Of a stretch of DNA of 21,628 nt, positions 15,461 through 21,628 are shown one piece after another. The translations under genes and the position numbers were made by a program. The notes beneath the pieces were generated by a model. It worked only from the letters and a program-made list of their open reading frames with translations, searched no databases and was not told the DNA's origin. The stretch's first letter is position 1; each line of letters begins with the position of its first letter. This DNA comes from an uncultured Flavihumibacter sp. (GTDB taxonomy: Bacteria; Bacteroidota; Bacteroidia; Chitinophagales; Chitinophagaceae): assembly GCA_946482545.1 (NCBI GenBank), contig CAMLRX010000083.1, forward strand, positions 1 through 21,628. The letters run 5' to 3'.

Positions 15461-17875
15461 ATGCTGAAAACTTTTAAACTGAGCTGGCTGCTGCTTGCGG
15501 TACAGTTCACCTTTGCACAGGATAAGGACCAATATCAGGAACCCCCCAAGGCAATTATGGACATTGTTCTTGCCCGGCCTACCCCACAAGCGAATATTAC
15601 GCAAAAGGCCGACTGGATTTTGCTCACGGAACGGAATGAGTTCCTCACCGTGGAAGAGTTGGCCCAGCCGGAAATGCGCATCGCCGGTATGCGGTGGAAC
15701 CCTAAAAATGCTGGTCCAAGCCGCAGCACAGGCATTGGTGCTATTTACCTACAGGAAGTGGCAGGCGGAAAACGGTATGATATCTCTGGATTACCCGAAA
15801 ACCTCAGGGCATCAGATATCAGATGGAACCCCGATGAATCCGCTTTCGCATTCCTCAACAGTACAAATACGGGTCAGGACCTATACAAAGTAACGCTTGC
15901 AGAGAAAAAAGCCGTTAAGGTAAACAGCCGTCCCATTAATGCAGTGATGGGCAATGCTTATTCCTGGGCGGGGAAAAATGCCCTGGTTTACAAAGTGGTG
16001 CCGGCCGGAGCCGGTGTCATGCCTTCCGCCCCCAATGCGCCTTCCGGACCAGTGATCCAGGAAAGTGCCGGTAAAACCGGCGCGTCACGTACTTACCAGG
16101 ACCTGATTAAGAATCCTTATGATGAAGCGCTTTTCCGTTACTTCGGCACCGTTCAACTCGTGCACCATGATGGCAATTCGGAAAAGAACATCGGCAACCC
16201 GGTGCTGCTGAGAAGTTTCTCTCTTTCTCCAGATAAAAATTTCCTGCTGATCACTACTATTCAACCACCTTTCTCCTACCTCGTTCCCGCTTCCGGATTC
16301 CCGCACACCGTGAGCATCTGGAACATGGAGGGAAAAGAAATCAGAACGGTGGCCCGGAACCCCTCGTCCGAAGGTGCGCCCATCGGCTTCGATGATGTGG
16401 TGGATTTACCCCGCAGTTTTTCGTGGAGAAACGACAAGACCGCCGAACTCGTTTATGTGCAGGCGCTGGATAAAGGACTGGGCAAATCTGCCGCCCCTTA
16501 CCGTGATGCGGTATATACGATAGATGTTGCCAATAATGGCGAACCTAAAGAACTTGTTCGCACGAAAATGCGTTTCGCGGGCATCACCTGGGGCAACGAC
16601 CGACTGGCCCTGCTGAATGAACGTTACGCCGCCACGAGGACCATGCGGATGAACAAACTCGATCCATCCACGGGAAAATTGGATTCCATTTACCAGCGCA
16701 GAATAGATGATTCCTATGCTGATATCGGGTCTCCACTCACCGTTCCCAATGCTTTGGGACAGGATGTACTGCTGGTATTAAAGAATGGCAATCTCGTCCT
16801 CCGCTCCCAGGGTGCGTCTCCCGAAGGCGACCTGCCTTTCATCAGCCAGTTTGATGTAAACACGGGCAAAAGCAAACAACTCTGGCGCTGCCAGCCCCCG
16901 TTTTATGAAAATGTGGTCGCCGCAATAGATGCAGAAAAAGGGCTTTTCCTCACTGTTCGGGAGAGCCAGAAAGATGTACCCAATTATTATATCCGCGACC
17001 TGCGGAAGAAAACGCTCATTGGCAAACCCATCACTTTTTTCACCAACCCCTATCCTATGCTGGAAGGCATCAGCAAGGAAAAAATCAGCTACAAACGAAA
17101 GGACGGTATTGACCTTACCGGAGACCTGTACCTGCCGAAAGGATACCGTCCGGGCATTGATGCGCCACTGCCAACCATCATCTGGGCCTATCCCCGGGAA
17201 TACAAATCTGCCAGCGACGCGGCCCAGGTTCGTGGCTCCCGGTATACTTTCACCCGCATCGGCTATGGTTCCCCGGTATACTGGGCCACCCAGGGATTCG
17301 CGGTGCTCGACAATGCCGAGATGCCCATCGTAGGCGAAAAAGGGAAAGAACCCAACGATAATTTCGTAGAGCAGTTGCAACTGAACGCGGAAGCCGCCAT
17401 CGGTAAACTGGCCGACATGAAAGTTGGTGATCCGCAGCGTATGGCAGTGGGCGGGCATTCCTATGGCGCCTTTATGACGGCCAACCTGCTCGCACATACG
17501 AACCTGTTTAAAGCAGGTATTGCCCGCAGCGGCGCTTACAACAGAACCCTTACGCCATTTGGGTTCCAGAACGAAGAACGCACTTACTGGCAGAACCCCG
17601 AAGTGTATTTCAGGATGTCCCCCTTCAGCTACGCCAACAAAATAAAGACCCCGATACTGATGATTCATGGAAAAGCTGATAATAATCCCGGCACTTTCCC
17701 CATCCAGAGTGAGCGGCTTTTTAATGCCATCAAAGGCCATGGCGGAACGGCAAGGCTCGTGTTCCTTCCGTATGAAAGTCATGGCTACTCCGCCCGGGAA
17801 AACATTCTCCACATGCTCTGGGAGCAGGACCAATGGCTGAAAAAACATTTATCGCAAAACAAGCAACCATTTTAA
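15461..17875 (+). CDS. Exported S9 family serine peptidase (S9D, glutamyl endopeptidase-like)
   Basis: This protein belongs to the prolyl oligopeptidase family. I place the start at 15461, which gives a clear signal peptide (MLKTFKLSWLLLAVQFTFAQ) and an 804-aa product; the open frame upstream to 15116 overlaps hisG and the attenuator and is not coding. Residues about 30-540 form the beta-propeller that limits access to peptide substrates. The C-terminal alpha/beta-hydrolase domain has Ser667 in GGHSYGAFMTANLLAH, Asp740 in HGKADNNPG and His774 in YESHGYSA. The serine motif is like that of the plant chloroplast glutamyl peptidase (S9D) group, so cleavage after Glu is possible but not shown. A TAATTTTA sequence at 15427-15434 could be its -7 box. 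It is followed after 22 bases by a small exported protein and the terminator at 18347. Confidence 0.93.
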   Translation: MLKTFKLSWLLLAVQFTFAQDKDQYQEPPKAIMDIVLARPTPQANITQKADWILLTERNEFLTVEELAQPEMRIAGMRWNPKNAGPSRSTGIGAIYLQEVAGGKRYDISGLPENLRASDIRWNPDESAFAFLNSTNTGQDLYKVTLAEKKAVKVNSRPINAVMGNAYSWAGKNALVYKVVPAGAGVMPSAPNAPSGPVIQESAGKTGASRTYQDLIKNPYDEALFRYFGTVQLVHHDGNSEKNIGNPVLLRSFSLSPDKNFLLITTIQPPFSYLVPASGFPHTVSIWNMEGKEIRTVARNPSSEGAPIGFDDVVDLPRSFSWRNDKTAELVYVQALDKGLGKSAAPYRDAVYTIDVANNGEPKELVRTKMRFAGITWGNDRLALLNERYAATRTMRMNKLDPSTGKLDSIYQRRIDDSYADIGSPLTVPNALGQDVLLVLKNGNLVLRSQGASPEGDLPFISQFDVNTGKSKQLWRCQPPFYENVVAAIDAEKGLFLTVRESQKDVPNYYIRDLRKKTLIGKPITFFTNPYPMLEGISKEKISYKRKDGIDLTGDLYLPKGYRPGIDAPLPTIIWAYPREYKSASDAAQVRGSRYTFTRIGYGSPVYWATQGFAVLDNAEMPIVGEKGKEPNDNFVEQLQLNAEAAIGKLADMKVGDPQRMAVGGHSYGAFMTANLLAHTNLFKAGIARSGAYNRTLTPFGFQNEERTYWQNPEVYFRMSPFSYANKIKTPILMIHGKADNNPGTFPIQSERLFNAIKGHGGTARLVFLPYESHGYSARENILHMLWEQDQWLKKHLSQNKQPF

Positions 17876-17897
17876 AAAACCATTCATCTTCCTAACA

Positions 17898-18344
17898 TTG
17901 CGTACCTTCCGTACATATCACCCTGTTTTTCCCAGCCTCACCGTAACGTTGGTCTTTACCCTATGTTCTCTTTTTGCCAAAGCCCAACAGGTGGACAGTA
18001 TCTATTTCCACCCCTATACCGACAGCCTTAAAAAAGGCACGTACAACTACATTAATGTGGATGGACTGCTGAAAAATGGCCGGTATATCCCCCTCGATTC
18101 CACACACGTAGAATTTACCGCGACACTAGGATTTTTCCGCGGCAACAGCCTGTGGGTACCACTGAACACCCGGGAAGAAAAGGTAACCATTACCGCCACG
18201 CTCAGGAAAAACAAACACCTGACCAAAAGTTTCACGATTTACGTGAAGCAATTGCCAGACAATGAGGTGCTGGAAACCAAGGAAGAAATACTGGAAAGGA
18301 TGAAAAATGAAGGAAGAGATTCCAGGAAAAAGAAGAAAGGTTGA
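17898..18344 (+). CDS. Exported protein of unknown function, TTG start
   Basis: I do not recognise this 148-aa protein. The frame has no ATG before the predicted export signal; TTG at 17898 gives a basic start (MRTFRTYHPVF), a hydrophobic core (LTVTLVFTLCSLF) and a likely cleavage site after AKA. The mature part, about residues 31-125, alternates short polar and hydrophobic stretches as in an Ig-like or other beta-sandwich domain, ending with KHLTKSFTIYVKQ. The last 25 residues are highly charged and end in KKKKG. It starts 22 bases after the S9 peptidase stop, so cotranscription is likely, and it ends 2 bases before a strong terminator stem. A role in the same envelope pathway is a guess from position only. 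Confidence 0.75.
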   Translation: MRTFRTYHPVFPSLTVTLVFTLCSLFAKAQQVDSIYFHPYTDSLKKGTYNYINVDGLLKNGRYIPLDSTHVEFTATLGFFRGNSLWVPLNTREEKVTITATLRKNKHLTKSFTIYVKQLPDNEVLETKEEILERMKNEGRDSRKKKKG

Positions 18345-18346
18345 GG

Positions 18347-18394
18347 ATAAATAAGAACGGGCGCACCATAAACGATGCGCCCGTTCTTATTTAT
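18347..18394. terminator. Strong bidirectional-type terminator hairpin
   Basis: The 19-base arm 18347-18365 (core AAGAACGGGCGCA) pairs without mismatch with 18376-18394, around a 10-base loop. The AT-rich outer stem gives T-rich sequence on both strands (TTCTTATTTAT). It separates the S9/148-aa pair from the convergent transaldolase gene and can serve both. Confidence 0.88.
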
Positions 18395-18481
18395 ATTGTT
18401 TCTGAAAGCCAGTCTTGCAGGAGCAACATGCCATTTAATACTAAGGCTGAAGTTACTTCCTGTGGCTGCTTCCACTATGCC

Positions 18482-19135
18482 TTATGCAAACTTCTTAGCG
18501 TCCTCCAGGAACTGAGCCAGCCCGATATCTGTAAGCGGGTGTTTCAGCAAACCGAGGATGGAAGAGAGCGGGCAGGTACATACGTCTGCACCTGCTTCAG
18601 CGGCCTTCACAATATGGAGGGCGTTGCGGATGGAGGCGGCGAGGATTTCTGTTTTGAAGCCCTGCACCTGGTAGATATGAGAGATTTGTGCGATCAGTTC
18701 CATACCATCCCAACTGCTGTCGTCGATTCTTCCGATGAAGGGAGAAACGTAGGTGGCTCCTGCTTTAGCGGCGAGGATGGCCTGTCCTGCGGAGAAGATC
18801 AGTGTACAGTTGGTGCGGATACCGTTATCGGTGAACCATTTGATGGCTTTGATGCCTTCCTGGATCATCGGTACTTTCACCACGATGTTGGGGTGGATGG
18901 AAGCGAGTTTTTTTCCTTCGGCGATGATGCCGTCGAAATCGGTGGAAACCACTTCGGCGCTGATGTCGCCATCCACGATATCACAAATAGTTTTGTAGTG
19001 TTGCATTACAGCCTCTTCGCCGCTGATGCCCACTTTGGCCATCAGGGAAGGGTTGGTGGTCACACCGTCGAGGATACCGAGATCATTTGCTTCTTTGATC
19101 TGTTTCAGATCGGCGGTGTCGATGAAAAATTTCAT
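18482..19135 (-). CDS. tal: Transaldolase, small (FSA/TalC-like) type
   Basis: This cytoplasmic 217-aa enzyme belongs to the small transaldolase / fructose-6-phosphate aldolase subfamily of class I aldolases and would transfer a three-carbon unit between sugar phosphates in the pentose phosphate pathway. The Schiff-base lysine is Lys87 in IVVKVPM. At the two positions that separate the activities it has Glu61 (SAEVVS) and Phe133 (VSPFIGR), where E. coli FSA has Gln59 and Tyr131 at a constant offset of two. Glu and Phe are the transaldolase residues, so transaldolase is preferred over the aldolase name often given in databases. The N-terminus MKFFIDTADLKQIKEANDLG is standard. It has its own promoter between it and ffs. 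Confidence 0.93.
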   Translation of the reverse strand: MKFFIDTADLKQIKEANDLGILDGVTTNPSLMAKVGISGEEAVMQHYKTICDIVDGDISAEVVSTDFDGIIAEGKKLASIHPNIVVKVPMIQEGIKAIKWFTDNGIRTNCTLIFSAGQAILAAKAGATYVSPFIGRIDDSSWDGMELIAQISHIYQVQGFKTEILAASIRNALHIVKAAEAGADVCTCPLSSILGLLKHPLTDIGLAQFLEDAKKFA

Positions 19136-19157
19136 GATTATAGATGTTTTGTTTTGA

Positions 19158-19188
19158 CGAAAATACTGGATTGGGGAGGAACATCAAA
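19158..19188 (-). promoter_or_regulatory. Transaldolase promoter
   Basis: In gene direction TTTG (19188-19185), 19 bases, then TATTTTCG (19165-19158), which differs at one place from TAnnTTTG. It lies about 25 bases before the transaldolase ATG, just after the ffs terminator, so the transaldolase is not dependent on ffs transcription. Confidence 0.72.
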
Positions 19189-19210
19189 ATTGAAAACAGC
19201 GGAGGGAAGA

Positions 19211-19224
19211 GATAAAACAAAAAA
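19211..19224 (-). terminator. ffs terminator T-run
   Basis: The closing helix of the SRP RNA (CGGCAAGT with ACTTGCCG) is followed directly by TTTTTTGTTTTATC in the RNA direction. The RNA's own end helix therefore serves as the terminator stem. Confidence 0.75.
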
Positions 19225-19321
19225 CGGCAAGTTACTTACATCGCACCGCTACAACCGCCTACCCTTGCTGCCTTCCGGCCCTGGGGGATTTAGCAGGAGC
19301 TGGTCGTATAAGACTTGCCGG
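19225..19321 (-). ncRNA. ffs: Signal recognition particle RNA, small bacterial type (4.5S)
   Basis: The SRP RNA binds Ffh and brings ribosomes making membrane and exported proteins to the membrane. In RNA direction the conserved apical domain reads CCCAGGGCCGGAAGGCAGCA followed by AGGGTAGGCGG: the GGAA tetraloop and the asymmetric internal loop that form the Ffh M-domain site. The ends pair as CGGCAAGT...ACTTGCCG, giving one long hairpin of about 97 bases, the size of the short bacterial form without an Alu domain. A TATATTTG box just upstream sets the 5' end near 19321, and a T-run follows the 3' end. The start and end may be off by a few bases. Confidence 0.93.
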
Positions 19322-19324
19322 CTG

Positions 19325-19332
19325 CAAATATA
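19325..19332 (-). promoter_or_regulatory. ffs -7 promoter box
   Basis: TATATTTG in ffs direction is a full match to TAnnTTTG, placed 4 bases above the predicted 5' end. The -33 region 20 bases further upstream (TGTT) is only a partial match. Confidence 0.7.
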
Positions 19333-19374
19333 GGCGTTTTATCCTGATCCCGAACAGGTTGAAAAAATTTTTGT

Positions 19375-20658
19375 TTACTGCACGCCTGTACGTCCCTGCA
19401 AACTGTTTACCTTTTCGATGCCCACCAGTTCATCCACCCTTCCGCCGAAGGCGCGGAAATACACCAGGATCGTATAAACGTTTTCAGTTTCCCAATTGTC
19501 ACCTTCGGTGATGGAAACATCAGGTGGAAGATTTGGTTTTGAAGAATCTTTCAGTACATATTCATAATCATAATAACCTTGTTTGAGGAACAGACTGGTT
19601 TCAAAGAAGCCGCTTTCTTCATTAAAAATCATTCGTGCCCCCGGGGCTTTTCCGTAATTCGTGAGTTCACCGAACAAGAGCAATTCCTTCCCACGGTAGG
19701 CCTGTATATTTTTCGGCACATACTTAAAATGCACCGTGGCGTAATCGCCCTGCCAGAATGGGTTCACAGACTCCATTGGTTGTATGTAACACATGCCGTT
19801 GTTGTCGCGGTAAAAAGCGCTGCGCAGTTCTTTCCGTTCAGGATCGGGACGGAGGAAAAGTTCCGTTCCGCCGGGTTTGTAGTTGGCATTGCTCACACGG
19901 TCGCTTTGCAAGCGAAAACTTCTAAGGTCGAGCCAGCGCCATTCCCTTCCCGCGGGGAAAACCGCCTGTTGTTCCGTATTGTATTCCAGCACATTTTGCC
20001 GCACGAAAGTGGGCACAAGATTAGTGACCGCATTGTCCCAGCGGTTGTTCTGTAAAATAAACACTTTCACCTGCTGGTTGGGCACCGAGGCCTGAAGGGA
20101 GCCAATGTTCACCGAAAACTGAATTTTCTGGTGCGTTCTGAAAATATTCCCGTTAAAGGGCTGCTGTACATGGGCGGCGATCTTCGCTACGGGCTGTACC
20201 ACCAGGAAACGTTTGGTGAAAGCCATTTTCGAGGTATCACCATTCAGGTAAACCTTCAAAATATAATTGCCTGAACGGGACGGCACCATATTGCGGTCGG
20301 GCAATTCGGCCTGGTAATGGGTATACCTTGTGAGGGCTATGGAAGCGTTCCTGTAGGTGCTGATTCTGGTTTGCGAGAAGCCTTTGATGAAATCCATGCT
20401 GTTGAGTATGGCCGGCGTCCAGTCTGCATTACACAGTTGAAACGTATAATAATAGTTCTTCACATCGGCATCCAGGTCATCGAAATGAAGTTCCAATCTT
20501 TCGGAGCTGCCCAGGGTGAGAATGGGATAGCCCGTCTGGTTACCGTAAGGATACAGTTTAACCGAAGCAATATTGGGGAGAAAGGTGTTTTCTTCTATCG
20601 GCTGCGCGCGCAGCGTTCCTGCAAGGCATATCAGTAATAATACGGCTGTAACTCTCAT
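19375..20658 (-). CDS. Type IX secretion system plug protein (DUF5103)
   Basis: This DUF5103 protein corresponds to the Plug protein seen bound to the SprA translocon in Flavobacterium johnsoniae, where it closes the channel from the periplasmic side. I choose the ATG at 20658, giving a signal peptide (MRVTAVLLLICLAGTLRAQ) and 427 aa; upstream codons to 20730 only add an unrelated segment. Typical sequence is NIASVKLYPYGNQTGYPILT, DLDADVKNYYYTFQLCNADW (about 65-85) and, in the C-terminal beta-rich half, FFETSLFLKQGYYDYEYV. It presumably acts in the periplasm at the outer membrane. Other T9SS genes are not in the window, as is usual since they are scattered. Family assignment is from memory of the sequence pattern; function for this family is inferred from the one structure. 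Confidence 0.85.
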   Translation of the reverse strand: MRVTAVLLLICLAGTLRAQPIEENTFLPNIASVKLYPYGNQTGYPILTLGSSERLELHFDDLDADVKNYYYTFQLCNADWTPAILNSMDFIKGFSQTRISTYRNASIALTRYTHYQAELPDRNMVPSRSGNYILKVYLNGDTSKMAFTKRFLVVQPVAKIAAHVQQPFNGNIFRTHQKIQFSVNIGSLQASVPNQQVKVFILQNNRWDNAVTNLVPTFVRQNVLEYNTEQQAVFPAGREWRWLDLRSFRLQSDRVSNANYKPGGTELFLRPDPERKELRSAFYRDNNGMCYIQPMESVNPFWQGDYATVHFKYVPKNIQAYRGKELLLFGELTNYGKAPGARMIFNEESGFFETSLFLKQGYYDYEYVLKDSSKPNLPPDVSITEGDNWETENVYTILVYFRAFGGRVDELVGIEKVNSLQGRTGVQ

Positions 20659-20676
20659 GAATCGGGATAAAGGAGA

Positions 20677-20713
20677 TAAATATAGTTTGTTTGTATGAAT
20701 TGCACTAAGTTTG
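20677..20713. promoter_or_regulatory. Divergent promoter region, plug gene / permease
   Basis: On the plus strand TAAGTTTG (20706-20713) is a full -7 match, 22 bases before the permease start, with TTTG at 20686-20689 but a short 16-base spacer. On the minus strand TATATTTA (20684-20677) is one base from consensus, 18 bases before the plug ATG. The two boxes are interleaved within the 77-base gap, so the promoters probably overlap. Confidence 0.5.
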
Positions 20714-20735
20714 AGCGGTACTAAAATCATGCCGT

Positions 20736-21628
20736 TTGGGTGTTGCAGGTTTTATAGCGCAGCGCATCGCGTTCAACAAACAGAAATCGTTTTCCAGGTT
20801 CATCATCCGGCTGGCAATAGCCGCCACCACGGTGAGCGTGGCCGTTATGATTGTTACGTTAGCGATGGTGAACGGCTTCCAGGAAGTGGTGAGCCAGAAG
20901 GTGTTCAGTTTCTGGGGCCATGTGCGCGTGCAGCATTTTGAACCCAGCAAGGTCACCATTGCGGAAGAACTGCCCATCCAGCGCAACGATACCGTGTTGC
21001 GAACCCTTCAAAATAATCCCGCCATTGCCACCATTCAAACGTTCGGTACCCGCTACGCGATGCTGAAGAAGAAGAACAGTGAAAACATGGAAGGCGCACT
21101 GTTGAAAGGGGTGGAAAAAGAATACAACTTCAATACGCTGAACGGCTTCCTGAAAGAAGGACGCTGGATCAAATTCCAGGATTCCAGTTTCAGCAACGAA
21201 ATCAATATTTCGGCTTATACAGCCAAACAACTTGATGTGAAGGTGGGCGATACACTGATCCTTTTCTTTATCCAGGCCAACAGCACCACTCCCCGTGCGC
21301 GTCCGCTGAAAATAGCAGGCATCTTTAAAACGGGCATCGAAGAATACGATAAATCCTATGCCATCGGCGACCTGAAACTCATTCAGAAACTGAACGATTG
21401 GCAACCTGACGAAATCGGCGGCTACGAAATATTCCTCAAGGACTATGAGCAGATGGACTCCGTAAGTTACCAGATTTACGAGGAACTACCCGCCGCCTGG
21501 AACAGCCGTACCATCCGGGAAATTTACCCCAACATCTTCGACTGGCTGAACATCCAGAACATGAACAAAGGCGTGGTGATCACCATCATGATCGTGGTGG
21601 CCATCATCAACCTCATCACCTGCCTCAT
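20736..21628 (+). CDS. FtsX/LolC-type ABC transporter permease, 5' part
   Basis: This is the beginning of an ABC permease of the lipoprotein-releasing (LolC/LolE) or MacB-like type, which with an ATPase extracts lipoproteins or other lipids from the inner membrane. An in-frame TGA at 20712 and the absence of ATG leave TTG at 20736 as the only sensible start; it gives MGVAGFIAQRIAFNKQKSFS, with the FIAxRIA motif at the expected distance. The first membrane helix is about residues 24-44 (IRLAIAATTVSVAVMIVTLA) followed by NGFQEVVSQKVFSFWGHVRV. Residues about 45-275 are the periplasmic domain. The second helix (VVITIMIVVAIINLITCL) starts just before the window ends. The last part of the gene is missing here. 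Confidence 0.88.
   Translation, partial: MGVAGFIAQRIAFNKQKSFSRFIIRLAIAATTVSVAVMIVTLAMVNGFQEVVSQKVFSFWGHVRVQHFEPSKVTIAEELPIQRNDTVLRTLQNNPAIATIQTFGTRYAMLKKKNSENMEGALLKGVEKEYNFNTLNGFLKEGRWIKFQDSSFSNEINISAYTAKQLDVKVGDTLILFFIQANSTTPRARPLKIAGIFKTGIEEYDKSYAIGDLKLIQKLNDWQPDEIGGYEIFLKDYEQMDSVSYQIYEELPAAWNSRTIREIYPNIFDWLNIQNMNKGVVITIMIVVAIINLITCL

Noticed and set aside
16778..17848. 356-aa open frame opposite the S9 peptidase
   Set aside because: It is antisense to the catalytic domain with its complete triad and shows no family features.
20729..20941. ATG-started frame at the beginning of the permease
   Set aside because: It ends soon and is out of frame with the well-recognised FtsX/LolC sequence.

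Overview
The window reads as a chromosomal, mostly housekeeping stretch of a Bacteroidota genome, most likely from the Chitinophagaceae or a close relative. Supporting evidence is the TAnnTTTG-type -7 promoter boxes (one with a correctly spaced TTTG -33 box), weak or absent Shine-Dalgarno sequences, a DUF5103/type IX secretion plug protein, a DUF2520 protein, the hisG-hisD-hisC-hisB order, and the family style of the PIG-L, M14 and S9 exported enzymes. The genus is an inference. I see no phage, insertion sequence, CRISPR array, tRNA or rRNA.

Layout. Bases 1-4505 (minus) hold a tightly coupled set: a large exported PIG-L deacetylase, two tiny membrane-protein genes of 49 and 43 aa, and a sodium:solute symporter that runs off the left edge. 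The junctions are TAAATG and ATGA, so translation is probably coupled. Upstream on the same strand is an exported M14 metallopeptidase (4642-7179). A gamma-glutamyltranspeptidase (7285-8985, plus) diverges from it. Next come a convergent alpha/beta hydrolase (8986-9840, minus) and a DUF2520 Rossmann protein (9852-10613, plus).

Bases 10648-15404 are the histidine biosynthesis operon on the minus strand. It runs from a promoter through a leader peptide with five His codons among 16, an antiterminator/terminator pair, then hisG, hisD, hisC and hisB. This is a complete His-responsive transcription attenuator and the most interesting regulatory element in the window. Both larger gaps inside the operon (hisD-hisC and hisC-hisB) hold palindromic repeat elements.

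Bases 15461-18394 (plus) carry an exported S9 peptidase and an unrecognised exported 148-aa protein that begins with TTG, closed by a strong 19-bp hairpin. Bases 18482-20658 (minus) carry a transaldolase with its own promoter, the small SRP RNA gene (ffs) with promoter and terminator, and the T9SS plug protein. From 20736 (plus) an FtsX/LolC-type permease begins, also at TTG, and runs off the right edge.

Functionally the window combines amino-acid synthesis (his), peptide and glutathione salvage at the cell envelope (M14, S9, GGT, PIG-L, symporter) and protein export (SRP RNA, T9SS plug, Lol-type permease). No gap longer than 300 bases lacks an assigned feature.
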